Part shown: piece by piece, positions 26,406 through 35,563 of the stretch | Layout of the letters: every line of letters begins with the position of its first letter | Numbering within the stretch: the stretch's first letter is position 1 | NCBI GenBank assembly: GCA_002788755.1 | Contig: PFRW01000063.1 | Coordinates: 1 to 64,000 of the forward strand | Source of the DNA: Candidatus Peregrinibacteria bacterium CG_4_9_14_0_2_um_filter_41_14 | GTDB lineage: Bacteria > Patescibacteriota > Gracilibacteria > UBA1369 > UM-FILTER-41-14 | Direction of reading: 5' to 3' | DNA: 64,000 nt | Notes under the pieces: model-generated | The model's input: the letters and a program-made list of their open reading frames with translations, nothing else | The model's database searches: none | What the model was told of the DNA's origin: nothing | Translations under genes and position numbers: made by a program

Positions 26406-27404
26406 CTAAAGCTTGGGACGATACAAAGCAAAATCAAAAATTGGCAAGAAGCTGTCCGGCGCCACCGAAACCTCCAAAGTCCGCTCCGCACCACCCGCAA
26501 TCCCAATCGATTTAATCTTAGACGTAGGCGATACTAGGTTTCCACTACCTGTCACTGTATTCAAATTCGCCAAATCACGCACACGATAATATACAGTTGC
26601 CGCATCCTTTCTTTCTAAATCAAAAGTTCCGCTTAACTTAGCCGGATCCAAAAAGTTAGTTAAAATCAAATAGTTTTGCTCATGGTTTTGCATAAACTCG
26701 CCAATACGCATTTCCGACCCCACTAAATCCGAATTTTCATCAAATGTAGAAGGGAAAAAAGTACCAACATTCCAGTCACCATTTGGCCCTAAACTTACTG
26801 GCGAACCGGGCGAAGTCCCCTTCGACCTTGTCTGATCGCTTGCCGGCACAAACTCATTTAAAGAGTCGATTTCACCAGTCTTCTTATTTTTACCAAACAA
26901 CTTCCATCGCAAAATATCAAACTGATTTAACTGCGTCGATTCCAAAAAGCCAGTCAGTGGATAATAGTACTCAACAACAAAGTCACTAATATCGTCTGTA
27001 AAAGGCAACTTAATACTTTCATTCAACTTTAAACTATTGTAACTAACACTCTCATCCAAAACCGTACCTAGCAAACGCAACTGATAATCCGCCAAAACCG
27101 GAATTCGATTTGTTCGGCTAGCTACCTTATATTTTACTGCCACCATCGGATCACTCGAAATCTCCAAAATTTCCGTATTCGCCTCAAAACCGGGTTTATT
27201 CTCCTGAACATCCAATAAAGCCAACTCTATACCAGATTCGGCCGCATAATAAGCCCGTGTCTGTGTTAGCAAACCGCTAACAATCCGTGTCTCGCGACTA
27301 ATTAATGAGCTCACACCCACAGTTACCAAAGTCAGCAAGCCGGCAAACACCAAAGCCACCAACAATGCACTTCCTTTCCGATTTTTCATTTGTAATTTTT
27401 TCAT
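26406..27404 (-). CDS. PilX-like minor pilin / type IV pilus protein
   Basis: The N-terminal hydrophobic helix (about 12-32, SALLVALVFAGLLTLVTVGV) followed by TRAYYAAESGIELALLD is the signature of PilX-type minor pilins. These lack the classical GF-TLIE site but enter the pilus tip complex. The remaining 280 residues are a beta-rich ectodomain with no obvious repeats or cysteines. The ATG overlaps the preceding stop by one base (TAATG), so translation is coupled. It ends the seven-gene pilus operon. Confidence 0.75.
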   Translation of the reverse strand: MKKLQMKNRKGSALLVALVFAGLLTLVTVGVSSLISRETRIVSGLLTQTRAYYAAESGIELALLDVQENKPGFEANTEILEISSDPMVAVKYKVASRTNRIPVLADYQLRLLGTVLDESVSYNSLKLNESIKLPFTDDISDFVVEYYYPLTGFLESTQLNQFDILRWKLFGKNKKTGEIDSLNEFVPASDQTRSKGTSPGSPVSLGPNGDWNVGTFFPSTFDENSDLVGSEMRIGEFMQNHEQNYLILTNFLDPAKLSGTFDLERKDAATVYYRVRDLANLNTVTGSGNLVSPTSKIKSIGIAGGAERTLEVSVAPDSFLPIFDFALYRPKL

Positions 27405-28030
27405 TAAAAGCGAACGTTATAAAATCGAGAAGAAACTGTAGTTTGCATAGAAATCCCCGGACGATCCGGATAAGCCTTTGCTCTAGCCAAAGCATTAATA
27501 GTTAAACTTGGTTGATACAAATTCTTTGAATCGATCCGCGTTTCCACATCATAAGGATTACTTGTAGGCCTCAATGTTAAATCAAACTGCAAAAACTCCG
27601 TATTCGCCGTATCCAATTTTCGATAAATAACTGCCGGCCACTCATTTTGACGACTTGCTCGCGTTTGCACCGCATATTCTAAATCCACAAAATCCAGTTC
27701 TTCTACCGTTTTTGTCTTAGCACTTAAAATATGTCGCTCCAAACCATCCTTACTTACAAAAGCTTGCACTTGATAATTATGAATATTGGGATCACAAACC
27801 GCAGTCTTAAAACAATTATAATCAATCGCATACTCCTTAACATCAGTACTTATCAAAGCCAAAATTTCGTTTAACTCTGAATAAACTTTTCTGTATCGAT
27901 TTGCCTCAATTTGCACACCAATTAAATGGATAAAAGAACTCAGCACAATACCAGTAAAGATCATAAATACAGTTATTGCGACTGTAATCTCAATCAATGT
28001 AAATCCGCTCTGTTTTTGAGTAAGCTTCAT
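27404..28030 (-). CDS. Prepilin-type protein (PilW/PulJ-like)
   Basis: Type IV prepilin: the cleavage and methylation motif sits in QSGFTLIEITVAITVF (residues 7-22), with the conserved Glu at +5 of the mature chain. It is followed by a hydrophobic assembly helix. The rest is a 170-residue head with two cysteines (NCFKTAVCD). The short positive leader fits processing by PilD, which is not in this window. It is co-transcribed with the PilV-like gene 15 bases upstream and the PilX-like gene downstream. Confidence 0.82.
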   Translation of the reverse strand: MKLTQKQSGFTLIEITVAITVFMIFTGIVLSSFIHLIGVQIEANRYRKVYSELNEILALISTDVKEYAIDYNCFKTAVCDPNIHNYQVQAFVSKDGLERHILSAKTKTVEELDFVDLEYAVQTRASRQNEWPAVIYRKLDTANTEFLQFDLTLRPTSNPYDVETRIDSKNLYQPSLTINALARAKAYPDRPGISMQTTVSSRFYNVRF

Positions 28031-28045
28031 AAGCCAGATTAAATT

Positions 28046-28633
28046 TTAGAGTGGACCTTGTTTCCAATCGGTCAGTACGGTTACGTACTTTACTTCCTTT
28101 ACAATCCCGTTTAAATCAAACAAAGTGACAGCAGTCACCTTAAGTGGTGGCAGCTCTTCATATTGAGCAACCTTACTACCACTCATCACTTCCAACTCTA
28201 CATACCGACTAAAACGCGTTGTCTCACCGGTTGCATCGTGTGTATAAAACTGACCCTTATTATTCTTAGCCAAATAAAGTTTGTTGGCCTCAAAGATAGG
28301 GCCGGTCGCTCTCATTATCCAAGGCGAATCACCAATATTCCGACGATCAATTTGGACAATACTACTACTGCCACCCCGTGGCCAAAGGCTTTCACCCCAA
28401 AGGCGATCGGAATTTGCATTAAAACTAAAATTTTGCAACCAGTTACTATCCCGCATATTGCGTACAATTTCCACAGCCTCACTATTTAAATAGTTAGCTG
28501 TTATATAACTTTGATTTAAAAGATTACTTTGTAGATTACGACTAACTAAACTAGCCACAGCCACAAACGTAATTGTAATAATTGCCAAGGCAAAAATTAC
28601 TTCCAACAATGAAAACCCTTTGCGCTTATTCAT
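28046..28633 (-). CDS. Prepilin-type protein (PilV/GspI-like)
   Basis: The leader MNKRKGFSLLEVIFALAIIT contains the prepilin peptidase site (G6/F7) and the Glu of the mature N-terminus. The helix continues to about residue 28, then IVRNMRDSNWLQNF, a phrase typical of PilV-like minor pilins. The C-terminal 140 residues form a soluble head without cysteines. It overlaps the upstream GspH-like gene by 8 bases. Minor pilins of this set usually prime pilus assembly. Confidence 0.82.
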   Translation of the reverse strand: MNKRKGFSLLEVIFALAIITITFVAVASLVSRNLQSNLLNQSYITANYLNSEAVEIVRNMRDSNWLQNFSFNANSDRLWGESLWPRGGSSSIVQIDRRNIGDSPWIMRATGPIFEANKLYLAKNNKGQFYTHDATGETTRFSRYVELEVMSGSKVAQYEELPPLKVTAVTLFDLNGIVKEVKYVTVLTDWKQGPL

Positions 28634-29156
28634 TGTTAGCGGGGTTAGAATCTGTAAAGCGAGCTGTAGCCGGTATCAAAAAAACTTCACGTTCTTTTTC
28701 GGTATTCTTTAAATTTAACAACATCCTAACCACAGTCGAATCATTAATCGATTCAAATGGAAAAAAGATGTCACCATGCGGCGGTGTATAATAATAAGTA
28801 AAGCGATCAATCTCACGAGAATCGATTTTAATCCCTCTAACCAACAACTTGTTATCTGCAAACGGAGTCACCTTACTGGGAATTTTATCACATTTTTCGA
28901 CTGGATTTAAATAAGGCGATTCAACAAAAAAAACGCCATCTTCATCAACTAAAACACCTTTACAAATCGGCAAGTTTTTTGAGGAAACCTCAGTCTTAAG
29001 CGACTGCAATTGGCTTACAAATTCATCGCTCAATAAAGATAACTTATAACTTTGGACAGTTCTATTATATCCACCCATAATTATTGTCGAAAGTAGTGCA
29101 ATTACACTAATGACCACAACCAATTCAATCAGTGAAAAACCTTTAGAATTATGCAC
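28626..29156 (-). CDS. Prepilin-type protein (GspH/FimT-like)
   Basis: The processing site is in SKGFSLIELVVVISVIALLS (residues 4-23). The head is about 140 residues with two cysteines (PICKGV and EKCDKI), possibly one disulphide. The reading frame permits a TTG three bases further out, but the GTG at 29156 gives the usual short leader (MHNSKG). It overlaps the pilC stop by 8 bases. With the next three genes it forms a four-gene minor-pilin block, which in other bacteria makes the initiation complex at the pilus tip. Confidence 0.8.
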   Translation of the reverse strand: MHNSKGFSLIELVVVISVIALLSTIIMGGYNRTVQSYKLSLLSDEFVSQLQSLKTEVSSKNLPICKGVLVDEDGVFFVESPYLNPVEKCDKIPSKVTPFADNKLLVRGIKIDSREIDRFTYYYTPPHGDIFFPFESINDSTVVRMLLNLKNTEKEREVFLIPATARFTDSNPANNE

Positions 29157-30312
29157 CAACGCTTTGTGTTAAATTGAAAATAGGTAATAAAATTGCTAAA
29201 GCAAACAGAACCACAAACACAGCCACAATAATAATGACCACCGGACCAATAATTGTATTAATGTTCTTTAACTTATAACGTAGCTCTTCTTCATACTGTT
29301 TAGAAATCTTTAAAGACAAATCCCCCAAACTGGCTGACTTTTCACCGATCTCAATCATTTGAGTAACATTATCCGGAAACAACCATGGTACTTCACGCAA
29401 AACTTCTGAAATTTTTGAACCGGATTGCACTCGTCCAACCAACTCTAAAATTTTAAATTGATACAAACTATTTGTAATCGCTCGACTGGTAATTTTTAAA
29501 GCTGTTTGAATCGGGATTCCAGATTCAATCAAAACTCCCAAAGTGCTAGTAAATTCCGCAATGTTAAAATTACGGACAACATCACCAAAATAGGGGAGAC
29601 CTAAAATAAAGGCATCAAACTTAAGGCGACCATCGTGACTACCAACATAAATCTTAAAAATAGTCCAAGCAATACCCACAAAAGCCGCCAACACAATCCA
29701 ATAAGTTGAGAAAAACTCACTAGAGTTAATAAAGAGACTTGTTAGCCCGTTAATCTCCAATCCATTTTCATTATATAAAGTTCGTAATTCCGGAATTACA
29801 AATGTAATCATAATAATCGCTGCAATTACCAACACAATTCCAATAATTGCCGGATAAACCAACGCCGCCTCTAAATCCTGCCGCACTTTGGCTTGTCTTT
29901 CCGCCTGTTCTGCCAATCGTTTTAAAGAACGATCCATAGCACCTACGGCCTCACCAGTTTCAATAATACCCAACTCGGTTTTTGTAAATACATCACTAAA
30001 CTCACCCATACTTTTAGATAAACTTTCCCCACGTTCTACAGCATAATAAACCGTACTCAATATTCGATAAAAACGCTCATTTACAGCTCTATCCTTCAAA
30101 ATTCGTAAAGACTGAAGTGTAGTCACACCAGCATTAATCAACACACTAAACAACTGATAAAACAAAGCTTTCTCTTTATTACCAATTTTATGTCTTTCAA
30201 TCCACCAATGGCGCAATTTATCCATTCCAGACAAGTCATCCACCGGGGTAACGCCGTAAATAAACTCTTCAAAACGCTTACTTCGTCTCGATAATTTTTC
30301 AGACAAATCCAT
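29149..30312 (-). CDS. pilC: Type IV pilus inner-membrane platform protein PilC/GspF
   Basis: Platform on which the PilB and PilT motors act. Two T2SSF domains are visible: residues about 45-170 (LFYQLFSVLINAGVTTLQSL, GESLSKSMGEFSDVF) and about 245-370 (FTSTLGVLIESGIPIQTALK). The first membrane helix is IIGIVLVIAAIIMITFVI and the last is near the C-terminus (VVIIIVAVFVVLFALAILLP). At 387 residues the length is normal. It begins 11 bases after the PilO-like gene. The motor PilT is at 43703; PilB is not in the window. Confidence 0.92.
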   Translation of the reverse strand: MDLSEKLSRRSKRFEEFIYGVTPVDDLSGMDKLRHWWIERHKIGNKEKALFYQLFSVLINAGVTTLQSLRILKDRAVNERFYRILSTVYYAVERGESLSKSMGEFSDVFTKTELGIIETGEAVGAMDRSLKRLAEQAERQAKVRQDLEAALVYPAIIGIVLVIAAIIMITFVIPELRTLYNENGLEINGLTSLFINSSEFFSTYWIVLAAFVGIAWTIFKIYVGSHDGRLKFDAFILGLPYFGDVVRNFNIAEFTSTLGVLIESGIPIQTALKITSRAITNSLYQFKILELVGRVQSGSKISEVLREVPWLFPDNVTQMIEIGEKSASLGDLSLKISKQYEEELRYKLKNINTIIGPVVIIIVAVFVVLFALAILLPIFNLTQSVGA

Positions 30313-30323
30313 ATCTAATTATG

Positions 30324-30839
30324 TTAAGAATGGTAAACTTCCATGCTAACCGAAAAATTCACCTGCACCGGCAACTCATCACCAATAGTTAACGTAAAAT
30401 TATGTAAATTATAGAAACGCTCTTGCGCCTCTAAATCATATAAAAATTCCAAGAAATCATACAAACCACCAGTTACATTAAGCGCAATTTGCACGCTATC
30501 AATAAACTGACTACCTGTTGTATTTTGCCCAAAACTAATATTTTCCAATTTCATGTTATTTGTACTAGCCATATCGGCCAATTGTTCAATTAAGGCATCT
30601 TGATCAAACTTATTTGGGATACTAATTTCCAAAATGCGTTGATCGATTTCACCAACCTCACCCGTAGCTTGTTCCGGATTTGTTTGCTCTTGTCGTTTGG
30701 CAATCTCTGCCTTTAAACTAACTACACTCAAATCAAGTTCACTATTACTTTTGCGTAGTGGCGCAAAGGCAAAAACATACACAACAGTAATTGCTAAAAG
30801 GACAATCAACGTTACAACTAATTTTCGTTTATTGTTCAT
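30324..30839 (-). CDS. PilO-like pilus alignment protein
   Basis: Bitopic protein: helix at about 9-28 (VTLIVLLAITVVYVFAFAPL), a coiled-coil stretch to about 55, then a ferredoxin-like alpha/beta domain (GGLYDFLEFLYDLEAQERFY) typical of PilO. It joins PilN to align the pilus machine across the envelope. It overlaps the PilN-like gene by 11 bases. At 171 residues it is slightly short for PilO (about 200). No PilP or PilQ is seen, which fits a cell without an outer membrane. Confidence 0.75.
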   Translation of the reverse strand: MNNKRKLVVTLIVLLAITVVYVFAFAPLRKSNSELDLSVVSLKAEIAKRQEQTNPEQATGEVGEIDQRILEISIPNKFDQDALIEQLADMASTNNMKLENISFGQNTTGSQFIDSVQIALNVTGGLYDFLEFLYDLEAQERFYNLHNFTLTIGDELPVQVNFSVSMEVYHS

Positions 30840-31563
30840 TTGCTGGAGTTAAAGGAACATCGCGACTACGCAACTGTCGAGCCACATCCGTAATTTGTTC
30901 ATCTAAGGTTGTGTCAATATTTGGATCTGGAGTAGTGACGGCTCCGGTTAATTCGGTTTTTTCAATTAAAGTATTAACCGGATCTTCTGTAACTGCGTAT
31001 TTCAAATTCAAAGTATAAGTTAAAAGCTCCTGACCAACTTGATCAAATACACTTGAAATATTTGGAATAAATAAGTCCTTATAAAAGGCTCGTCGACCAA
31101 ATTCACGCAATAGTACCGCTGTATCTGTATATGGATCAGCCGCACCGGATCTTGTTTTAACGCTAATACTAATATTGCCTTCTCTGCTACCACTTAAGGC
31201 TTGGTAGGTAACTAATCTTTTATCGACTTCCGCACTTTGAGGGTTCGTCTCAAACAAACGCTTTAAAACATTTGTCCAATACACACGTTCAGCTGCTTTT
31301 GTGGCTAAGAATTCCTTCTTAGTTGCCAAAGTCGCCTTAGACTCCGACTCACCAACTTGCGAATCCAATCGCTGCACAGTTGCTGCCAAATCTGCTTCCT
31401 CAGCTTTTAAAGATCGATTTTGCCAAAACATCACACCACTCCAAACCACTAAAACTACCAAAACAAAGATAATAAATAGATTTAATAGCGAAGATCGTTT
31501 AGTCTCTAACGGATTTTCTCCATTAGGAGACGTAACTTCAGGATTGTTGATAGGAGGTTCCAT
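30829..31563 (-). CDS. PilN-like pilus assembly protein
   Basis: First gene of the pilus operon. A short Pro/Asn-rich cytoplasmic start (MEPPINNPEVTSPNGENPLE) may be the docking peptide for PilM, which is absent here. A membrane helix follows (about 29-47, FIIFVLVVLVVWSGVMFW), then a coiled coil (about 50-85), YWTNVLKRLFETNP and a ferredoxin-like region. The acidic tail beyond residue 200 is unusual. Homology to PilN is inferred from topology and from its position before the PilO-like gene. Confidence 0.65.
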   Translation of the reverse strand: MEPPINNPEVTSPNGENPLETKRSSLLNLFIIFVLVVLVVWSGVMFWQNRSLKAEEADLAATVQRLDSQVGESESKATLATKKEFLATKAAERVYWTNVLKRLFETNPQSAEVDKRLVTYQALSGSREGNISISVKTRSGAADPYTDTAVLLREFGRRAFYKDLFIPNISSVFDQVGQELLTYTLNLKYAVTEDPVNTLIEKTELTGAVTTPDPNIDTTLDEQITDVARQLRSRDVPLTPANEQ

Positions 31564-31590
31564 AAATTTATTTACAAACTAAATCTTTAC

Positions 31591-31619
31591 ATTGTAACAT
31601 AAAGACTCCAGACAAACAA
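31591..31619 (-). promoter_or_regulatory. Promoter of the type IV pilus operon
   Basis: Minus strand TTGTTT (31614-31619), 17-base spacer, TACAAT (31591-31596), 28 bases before the PilN-like ATG. The opposite strand of the same 77-base gap must hold the promoter of the RNHCP gene. A weak TTTACA with TAACAT about 18 bases further on can be read there. Confidence 0.6.
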
Positions 31620-31640
31620 GGTGCTAACCATCATTTTCCC

Positions 31641-31964
31641 ATGCAAACCCCAAAAAACTTCATCTATAAAAACAAAGAGTTCACATGCCAAAAATGTGGC
31701 ACACTTAACCCAATTCCACCCAGAAAAATCCGCAATCACTGCCTCAACTGCCTCTATTCACTACATTTAGACCTAAATATTCCCGGTGACCGAGCCAGCA
31801 ACTGTAAAGGCTTAATGGCCCCCATGCGCACCTATCAAAACACGCAAAAAGGCTGGATGATTGAGCACCAATGTCTAAGCTGTGACAAAACAACCCCCAA
31901 CATTGCCCTAGACGACGACAATTGGGATCGAATTATTGAACTTGCCAATGCTCAACACAAATAA
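31641..31964 (+). CDS. RNHCP domain protein
   Basis: Small zinc-binding protein of the RNHCP family, function unknown. Cysteine pairs are spaced as in the family: FTCQKCGTLNP, then the name motif RNHCLNCLYSLHLDLN (family consensus RNHCP, here RNHCL). PGDRASNCKGLMAPMRTY follows, then HQCLSCDKTTPNIALDDDNW. Eight cysteines could hold two zinc ions. At 107 residues it is complete. Its stop overlaps the tilS start by 17 bases, so the two are co-expressed. Association with tRNA modification is only an inference from context. Confidence 0.88.
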   Translation: MQTPKNFIYKNKEFTCQKCGTLNPIPPRKIRNHCLNCLYSLHLDLNIPGDRASNCKGLMAPMRTYQNTQKGWMIEHQCLSCDKTTPNIALDDDNWDRIIELANAQHK

Positions 31965-33282
31965 ACTTATCAGCGCCTCTCTGTGGAAAAAACACTTTGC
32001 CAACAATCAAAAATACGTGGTTGCTGTTAGTGGCGGCAAAGACTCCATTACACTCTTAGACTATTTAGTTAAACGACTCAAAAACCCATCCCAACAAATT
32101 ATCGTTGCCCATTTCGATCATCAAATTAGACCAGACTCAAACAATGACCTTGTATTTGTAGAAGCACTAGCCAAAAAACACAAACTAACATTTATCAGTC
32201 AATGCGCCGACATTCCCGCAAACAACAAAGACAACCTCGAAGCCACAGCACGCCACTTTCGCTACCAATTTTTCGAGATGGTACGCAGCCAATTTAAATT
32301 CGACTACATCGTCACCGCTCATCATCAAGATGACCAAGTTGAGACCATTATTCTAAATTACGCCAGGGGAGCAGGCCTAAAGGGGCTACAAGGTATGTCC
32401 ATCTACGACCCCACCCGCAAACTCCTTCGCCCATTTTTACAAACCCCAGTCTCACAAATTATTTCATATCTTAAAACCAAAAAACTCAATTTTATCCAAG
32501 ACCAAACCAACTTCGACACAGAATATACCCGCAATCATCTTCGCCAATTAGTACTCCCTAAACTCATTCAAGAGTATCCCGACTTTAACAACACAATTCT
32601 CGACATTAGTATCTTAGCCACGCAATTAACCAAATATTACCTAAATCAGTTAAATCTACGCCTCCTCATAGCAACTAACGGGTACCGCTTCACACGTCAA
32701 AAATTTCAACAACTCAACCCCCCCCTTCAACTTCAATTTTTGTATCAATGTTTTCAAGCCTTTAATTTGCCAACAACTAAAGCAAATCTTAAAAAATGCT
32801 GTACACTGATCAATCAAAAAAGTAGCGGTCAAAAAATCGAATCAGCAAAAGTCACAATGTGGATCGACGCTAATCACATCCACTTCACCAATAACAACAA
32901 AACTACCCCTACAAAAACAATTCAAATTGACCTCGACTCCATTACAAACGAAAAAATTATCAATTGGAACCAACATCACTTGAAAATCACCCGCACCCAA
33001 ACAATAACACCAAACACAATGCCGCTCAACTTAACAACCGGCATCATTATCATTCGCAATTTATTAAACGGCGACCGTATTAAACCGCTTGGGCTTAACG
33101 GCACAAAAAAACTACAAGACGTTCTCACAAACAAAAAAATCCCACAACGATACAGATCCACGCTACCAATCATTACATCCAACCAAGAGATCCTCGGCAT
33201 TCCTGGCATCATTACAAGCGAATCTTGTCGTATTAACCACCAAAACCATTGCCATTTCACCGTAACATTAGTAGACTCCTAA
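31948..33282 (+). CDS. tilS: tRNA(Ile)-lysidine synthetase
   Basis: Adds lysine to C34 of the CAU anticodon of tRNA-Ile, so that AUA is read as isoleucine. The PP-loop is VAVSGGKDSITLLDYL (about residues 25-40). Also visible are AHFDHQIRPDS, the substrate-binding AHHQDDQVETIILNYARGAGLKGL, and the C-terminal NGDRIKPLGLNGTKKLQDVL found in TilS. The ATG at 31948 is chosen over a TTG four codons earlier. It is followed 24 bases later by ftsH, the tilS-ftsH order found in many bacteria. Confidence 0.95.
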   Translation: MLNTNKLISASLWKKHFANNQKYVVAVSGGKDSITLLDYLVKRLKNPSQQIIVAHFDHQIRPDSNNDLVFVEALAKKHKLTFISQCADIPANNKDNLEATARHFRYQFFEMVRSQFKFDYIVTAHHQDDQVETIILNYARGAGLKGLQGMSIYDPTRKLLRPFLQTPVSQIISYLKTKKLNFIQDQTNFDTEYTRNHLRQLVLPKLIQEYPDFNNTILDISILATQLTKYYLNQLNLRLLIATNGYRFTRQKFQQLNPPLQLQFLYQCFQAFNLPTTKANLKKCCTLINQKSSGQKIESAKVTMWIDANHIHFTNNNKTTPTKTIQIDLDSITNEKIINWNQHHLKITRTQTITPNTMPLNLTTGIIIIRNLLNGDRIKPLGLNGTKKLQDVLTNKKIPQRYRSTLPIITSNQEILGIPGIITSESCRINHQNHCHFTVTLVDS

Positions 33283-33306
33283 AGAAAAATATTTATACAT
33301 ACAAAT

Positions 33307-35118
33307 ATGAAGAAACCTCAACCAAAAACTAAAAGCTCGCTCAAAAGCTTTGGCATTCTTATTATTACCGCTCTTGTTATCAGTAGTTTTATTGCCTTTA
33401 ACCAAGTTAAACAATACAAAACAAAAGAAGTAAGCCTGAGCGAATTTCACCAACACATCAAAAAAGCCCAAATTGATGGTAACAAAATTCAAATTGAAGG
33501 CGATAAAATTAGCTACATTCTCACAAACACCGACCGCATCTACACTTTTAAAGAGCCAAATTCCCAATTAAACGACATTCTTACCAGCAGTCAGATTAAC
33601 AATCTCAACGTAAAAGTGAAACCAACCAGCAATTTTTGGTACGAATTTCTATTTACCATTGTGCCATTTCTTCTCATTGCCGGTTTTTTTGTCTTTATGT
33701 TTAGACAAGCCCAAAGCAACAACAACCAAGCCATGTCCTTTGGTAAAAGCCGCGCTCGTCTTCATGACCAAAACAAAAAGTCAGCTCTCTTTAAAGACGT
33801 AGCCGGCGCCGACGAAGCCAAAGAAGAATTAGTTGAAGTCGTTGATTTCCTTAAAAACCCAAAAAAATATTTAGCCATGGGTGCTAAAATTCCCAAAGGT
33901 ATTTTACTAATTGGTGCCCCCGGTACCGGTAAAACCCTATTGGCTCGCGCCGTCGCCGGTGAAGCCAAAGTCCCATTCTACTCAATTTCCGGATCCGAAT
34001 TTGTCGAAATGTTTGTTGGTGTAGGTGCCAGCCGTGTACGTGATCTATTTAAAGAAGCAAAAGCCAGCGCCCCTTGTATTATCTTTATTGATGAAATCGA
34101 TGCCGTTGGTCGCAAAAGAGGTGCCGGTCTTGGCGGTGGACACGATGAAAGAGAGCAGACCCTCAACCAAATTCTTACCGAAATGGACGGTTTTGAAACA
34201 GATACAAATGTCATTGTTATGGCAGCCACAAACCGTGCCGACGTTTTAGATTCCGCCCTACTAAGACCAGGCCGTTTTGACCGTCGTGTAATTGTCGACA
34301 AACCAAACATTATTCAAAGAGAGGCAATTCTTAAAGTCCACAGCCAAAACAAACCAACCAACAAAGACATCGACCTAATGGTCATTGCCCGCCAAACACC
34401 CGGCTTTTCTGGCGCCGACCTCGAAAACCTAGTTAACGAAGCCGCAATTATTGCCGCTAAAAAAGGACAAACATCAATCACCCAACACAATCTCGAAATA
34501 TCTGTAGAAAAAGTAACAATCGGACTCGAAAAGAAATCCCGCAAACTCAGCGACAACGAATTAAAAATTACTGCATACCACGAAGTAGGTCACGCCGTAA
34601 TCGGCCACAAACTCCCAGACTGCGACCCGGTAAATAAAATTTCAATCATCTCTCGTGGACAAGCCCTAGGTGTAACATGGTTCTTACCGGAAAATGACAG
34701 CCACCTTTACCCACAAAGCAAATTCGAATCCGAAATCTGTTCATTACTTGGTGGCTACTGCGCCGAAGAAATCTTCTTCAATCAAGTTACCACCGGTGCC
34801 TCAAGCGACCTAGAAAGAGCCACAGAAATTGCCCGCAACATGGTAACACGCTACGGCATGAGCAAACTCGGCCCCGTTATTTTTGGCGACAAAGACCAAG
34901 AAGTATTTATTGGCAAAGACTTAGGTCATTATAAAAACTACTCGGAAACCTACGCGGCTAAAATTGACGACCTTATCAAAGAAATCATTCACTCTGCTTA
35001 CGAAAAAACAAAAAAGATGATCACTGAACATAAAAAAATCATCACTACAATTGCAGAAGACCTTCTTAAAAAGGAAACAATTAACCGTAAAGAATTCCTC
35101 GCTTACTTCTCTAATTAA
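33307..35118 (+). CDS. ftsH: ATP-dependent zinc metalloprotease FtsH
   Basis: Membrane-bound AAA protease for quality control of membrane and cytosolic proteins. Two membrane helices (about 14-30 and 115-135, [17 protein letters not shown]) enclose a short extracytoplasmic loop. The AAA module has Walker A GAPGTGKT (about 203-210), Walker [13 protein letters not shown] and the SRH region [14 protein letters not shown]. The protease site HEVGH is at residues 425-429, with the third zinc ligand region in [15 protein letters not shown]. All catalytic parts are present in 603 residues. Downstream are hsp20 after 9 bases and galU. Confidence 0.97.
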   Translation: MKKPQPKTKSSLKSFGILIITALVISSFIAFNQVKQYKTKEVSLSEFHQHIKKAQIDGNKIQIEGDKISYILTNTDRIYTFKEPNSQLNDILTSSQINNLNVKVKPTSNFWYEFLFTIVPFLLIAGFFVFMFRQAQSNNNQAMSFGKSRARLHDQNKKSALFKDVAGADEAKEELVEVVDFLKNPKKYLAMGAKIPKGILLIGAPGTGKTLLARAVAGEAKVPFYSISGSEFVEMFVGVGASRVRDLFKEAKASAPCIIFIDEIDAVGRKRGAGLGGGHDEREQTLNQILTEMDGFETDTNVIVMAATNRADVLDSALLRPGRFDRRVIVDKPNIIQREAILKVHSQNKPTNKDIDLMVIARQTPGFSGADLENLVNEAAIIAAKKGQTSITQHNLEISVEKVTIGLEKKSRKLSDNELKITAYHEVGHAVIGHKLPDCDPVNKISIISRGQALGVTWFLPENDSHLYPQSKFESEICSLLGGYCAEEIFFNQVTTGASSDLERATEIARNMVTRYGMSKLGPVIFGDKDQEVFIGKDLGHYKNYSETYAAKIDDLIKEIIHSAYEKTKKMITEHKKIITTIAEDLLKKETINRKEFLAYFSN

Positions 35119-35127
35119 CCTTTTAAA

Positions 35128-35562
35128 ATGTCCATCAAAAAAACAAAAATTACGCATCGAGGCGACGAAGAAGCCATGAATGACCTAATTGCGACCGAAG
35201 AAATCATTAAACCACAAACAACCAAAATTACGGAAGGACGTCTAGCCGTAGATGTTTACGAAACTGTCACCAAACTGGTAATCGTCGCCCCAATTGCCGG
35301 TATCGAAATCAGCAACCTCGAAGTCCTAGTCGAAAACGATGTGCTTACAATCAAAGGAAACCGCAGTCACATCTACAAAGAAATCAAAAGCGAACATTAT
35401 TTATGCCAAGAATGTTTTTGGGGCAACTTTTCTCGTTCCATCATTTTACCACCAAATCTAGACACCGACGACATGAAAGCCAGCTTTAAAAGGGGAGTAC
35501 TTAATATCGAAATCAGCAAAAAGGACGACCAAAGCAGTAAAACTATCCGTATAAGCAACTAA
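35128..35562 (+). CDS. Small heat-shock protein (Hsp20/alpha-crystallin)
   Basis: ATP-independent holdase. The alpha-crystallin domain spans about residues 38-140: KLVIVAPIAGIEISNLEVLV, NDVLTIKGNR, GNFSRSIILPPNLDTDDMKA and the closing KRGVLNIEISKKD with the G-x-L motif. An unusual insertion in the middle holds a Cys-x2-Cys pair (YLCQECFWG), which could bind metal or form a disulphide. It follows ftsH by 9 bases and ends one base before galU, so it is probably made together with the protease. Confidence 0.92.
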   Translation: MSIKKTKITHRGDEEAMNDLIATEEIIKPQTTKITEGRLAVDVYETVTKLVIVAPIAGIEISNLEVLVENDVLTIKGNRSHIYKEIKSEHYLCQECFWGNFSRSIILPPNLDTDDMKASFKRGVLNIEISKKDDQSSKTIRISN

Positions 35563-35563
35563 T

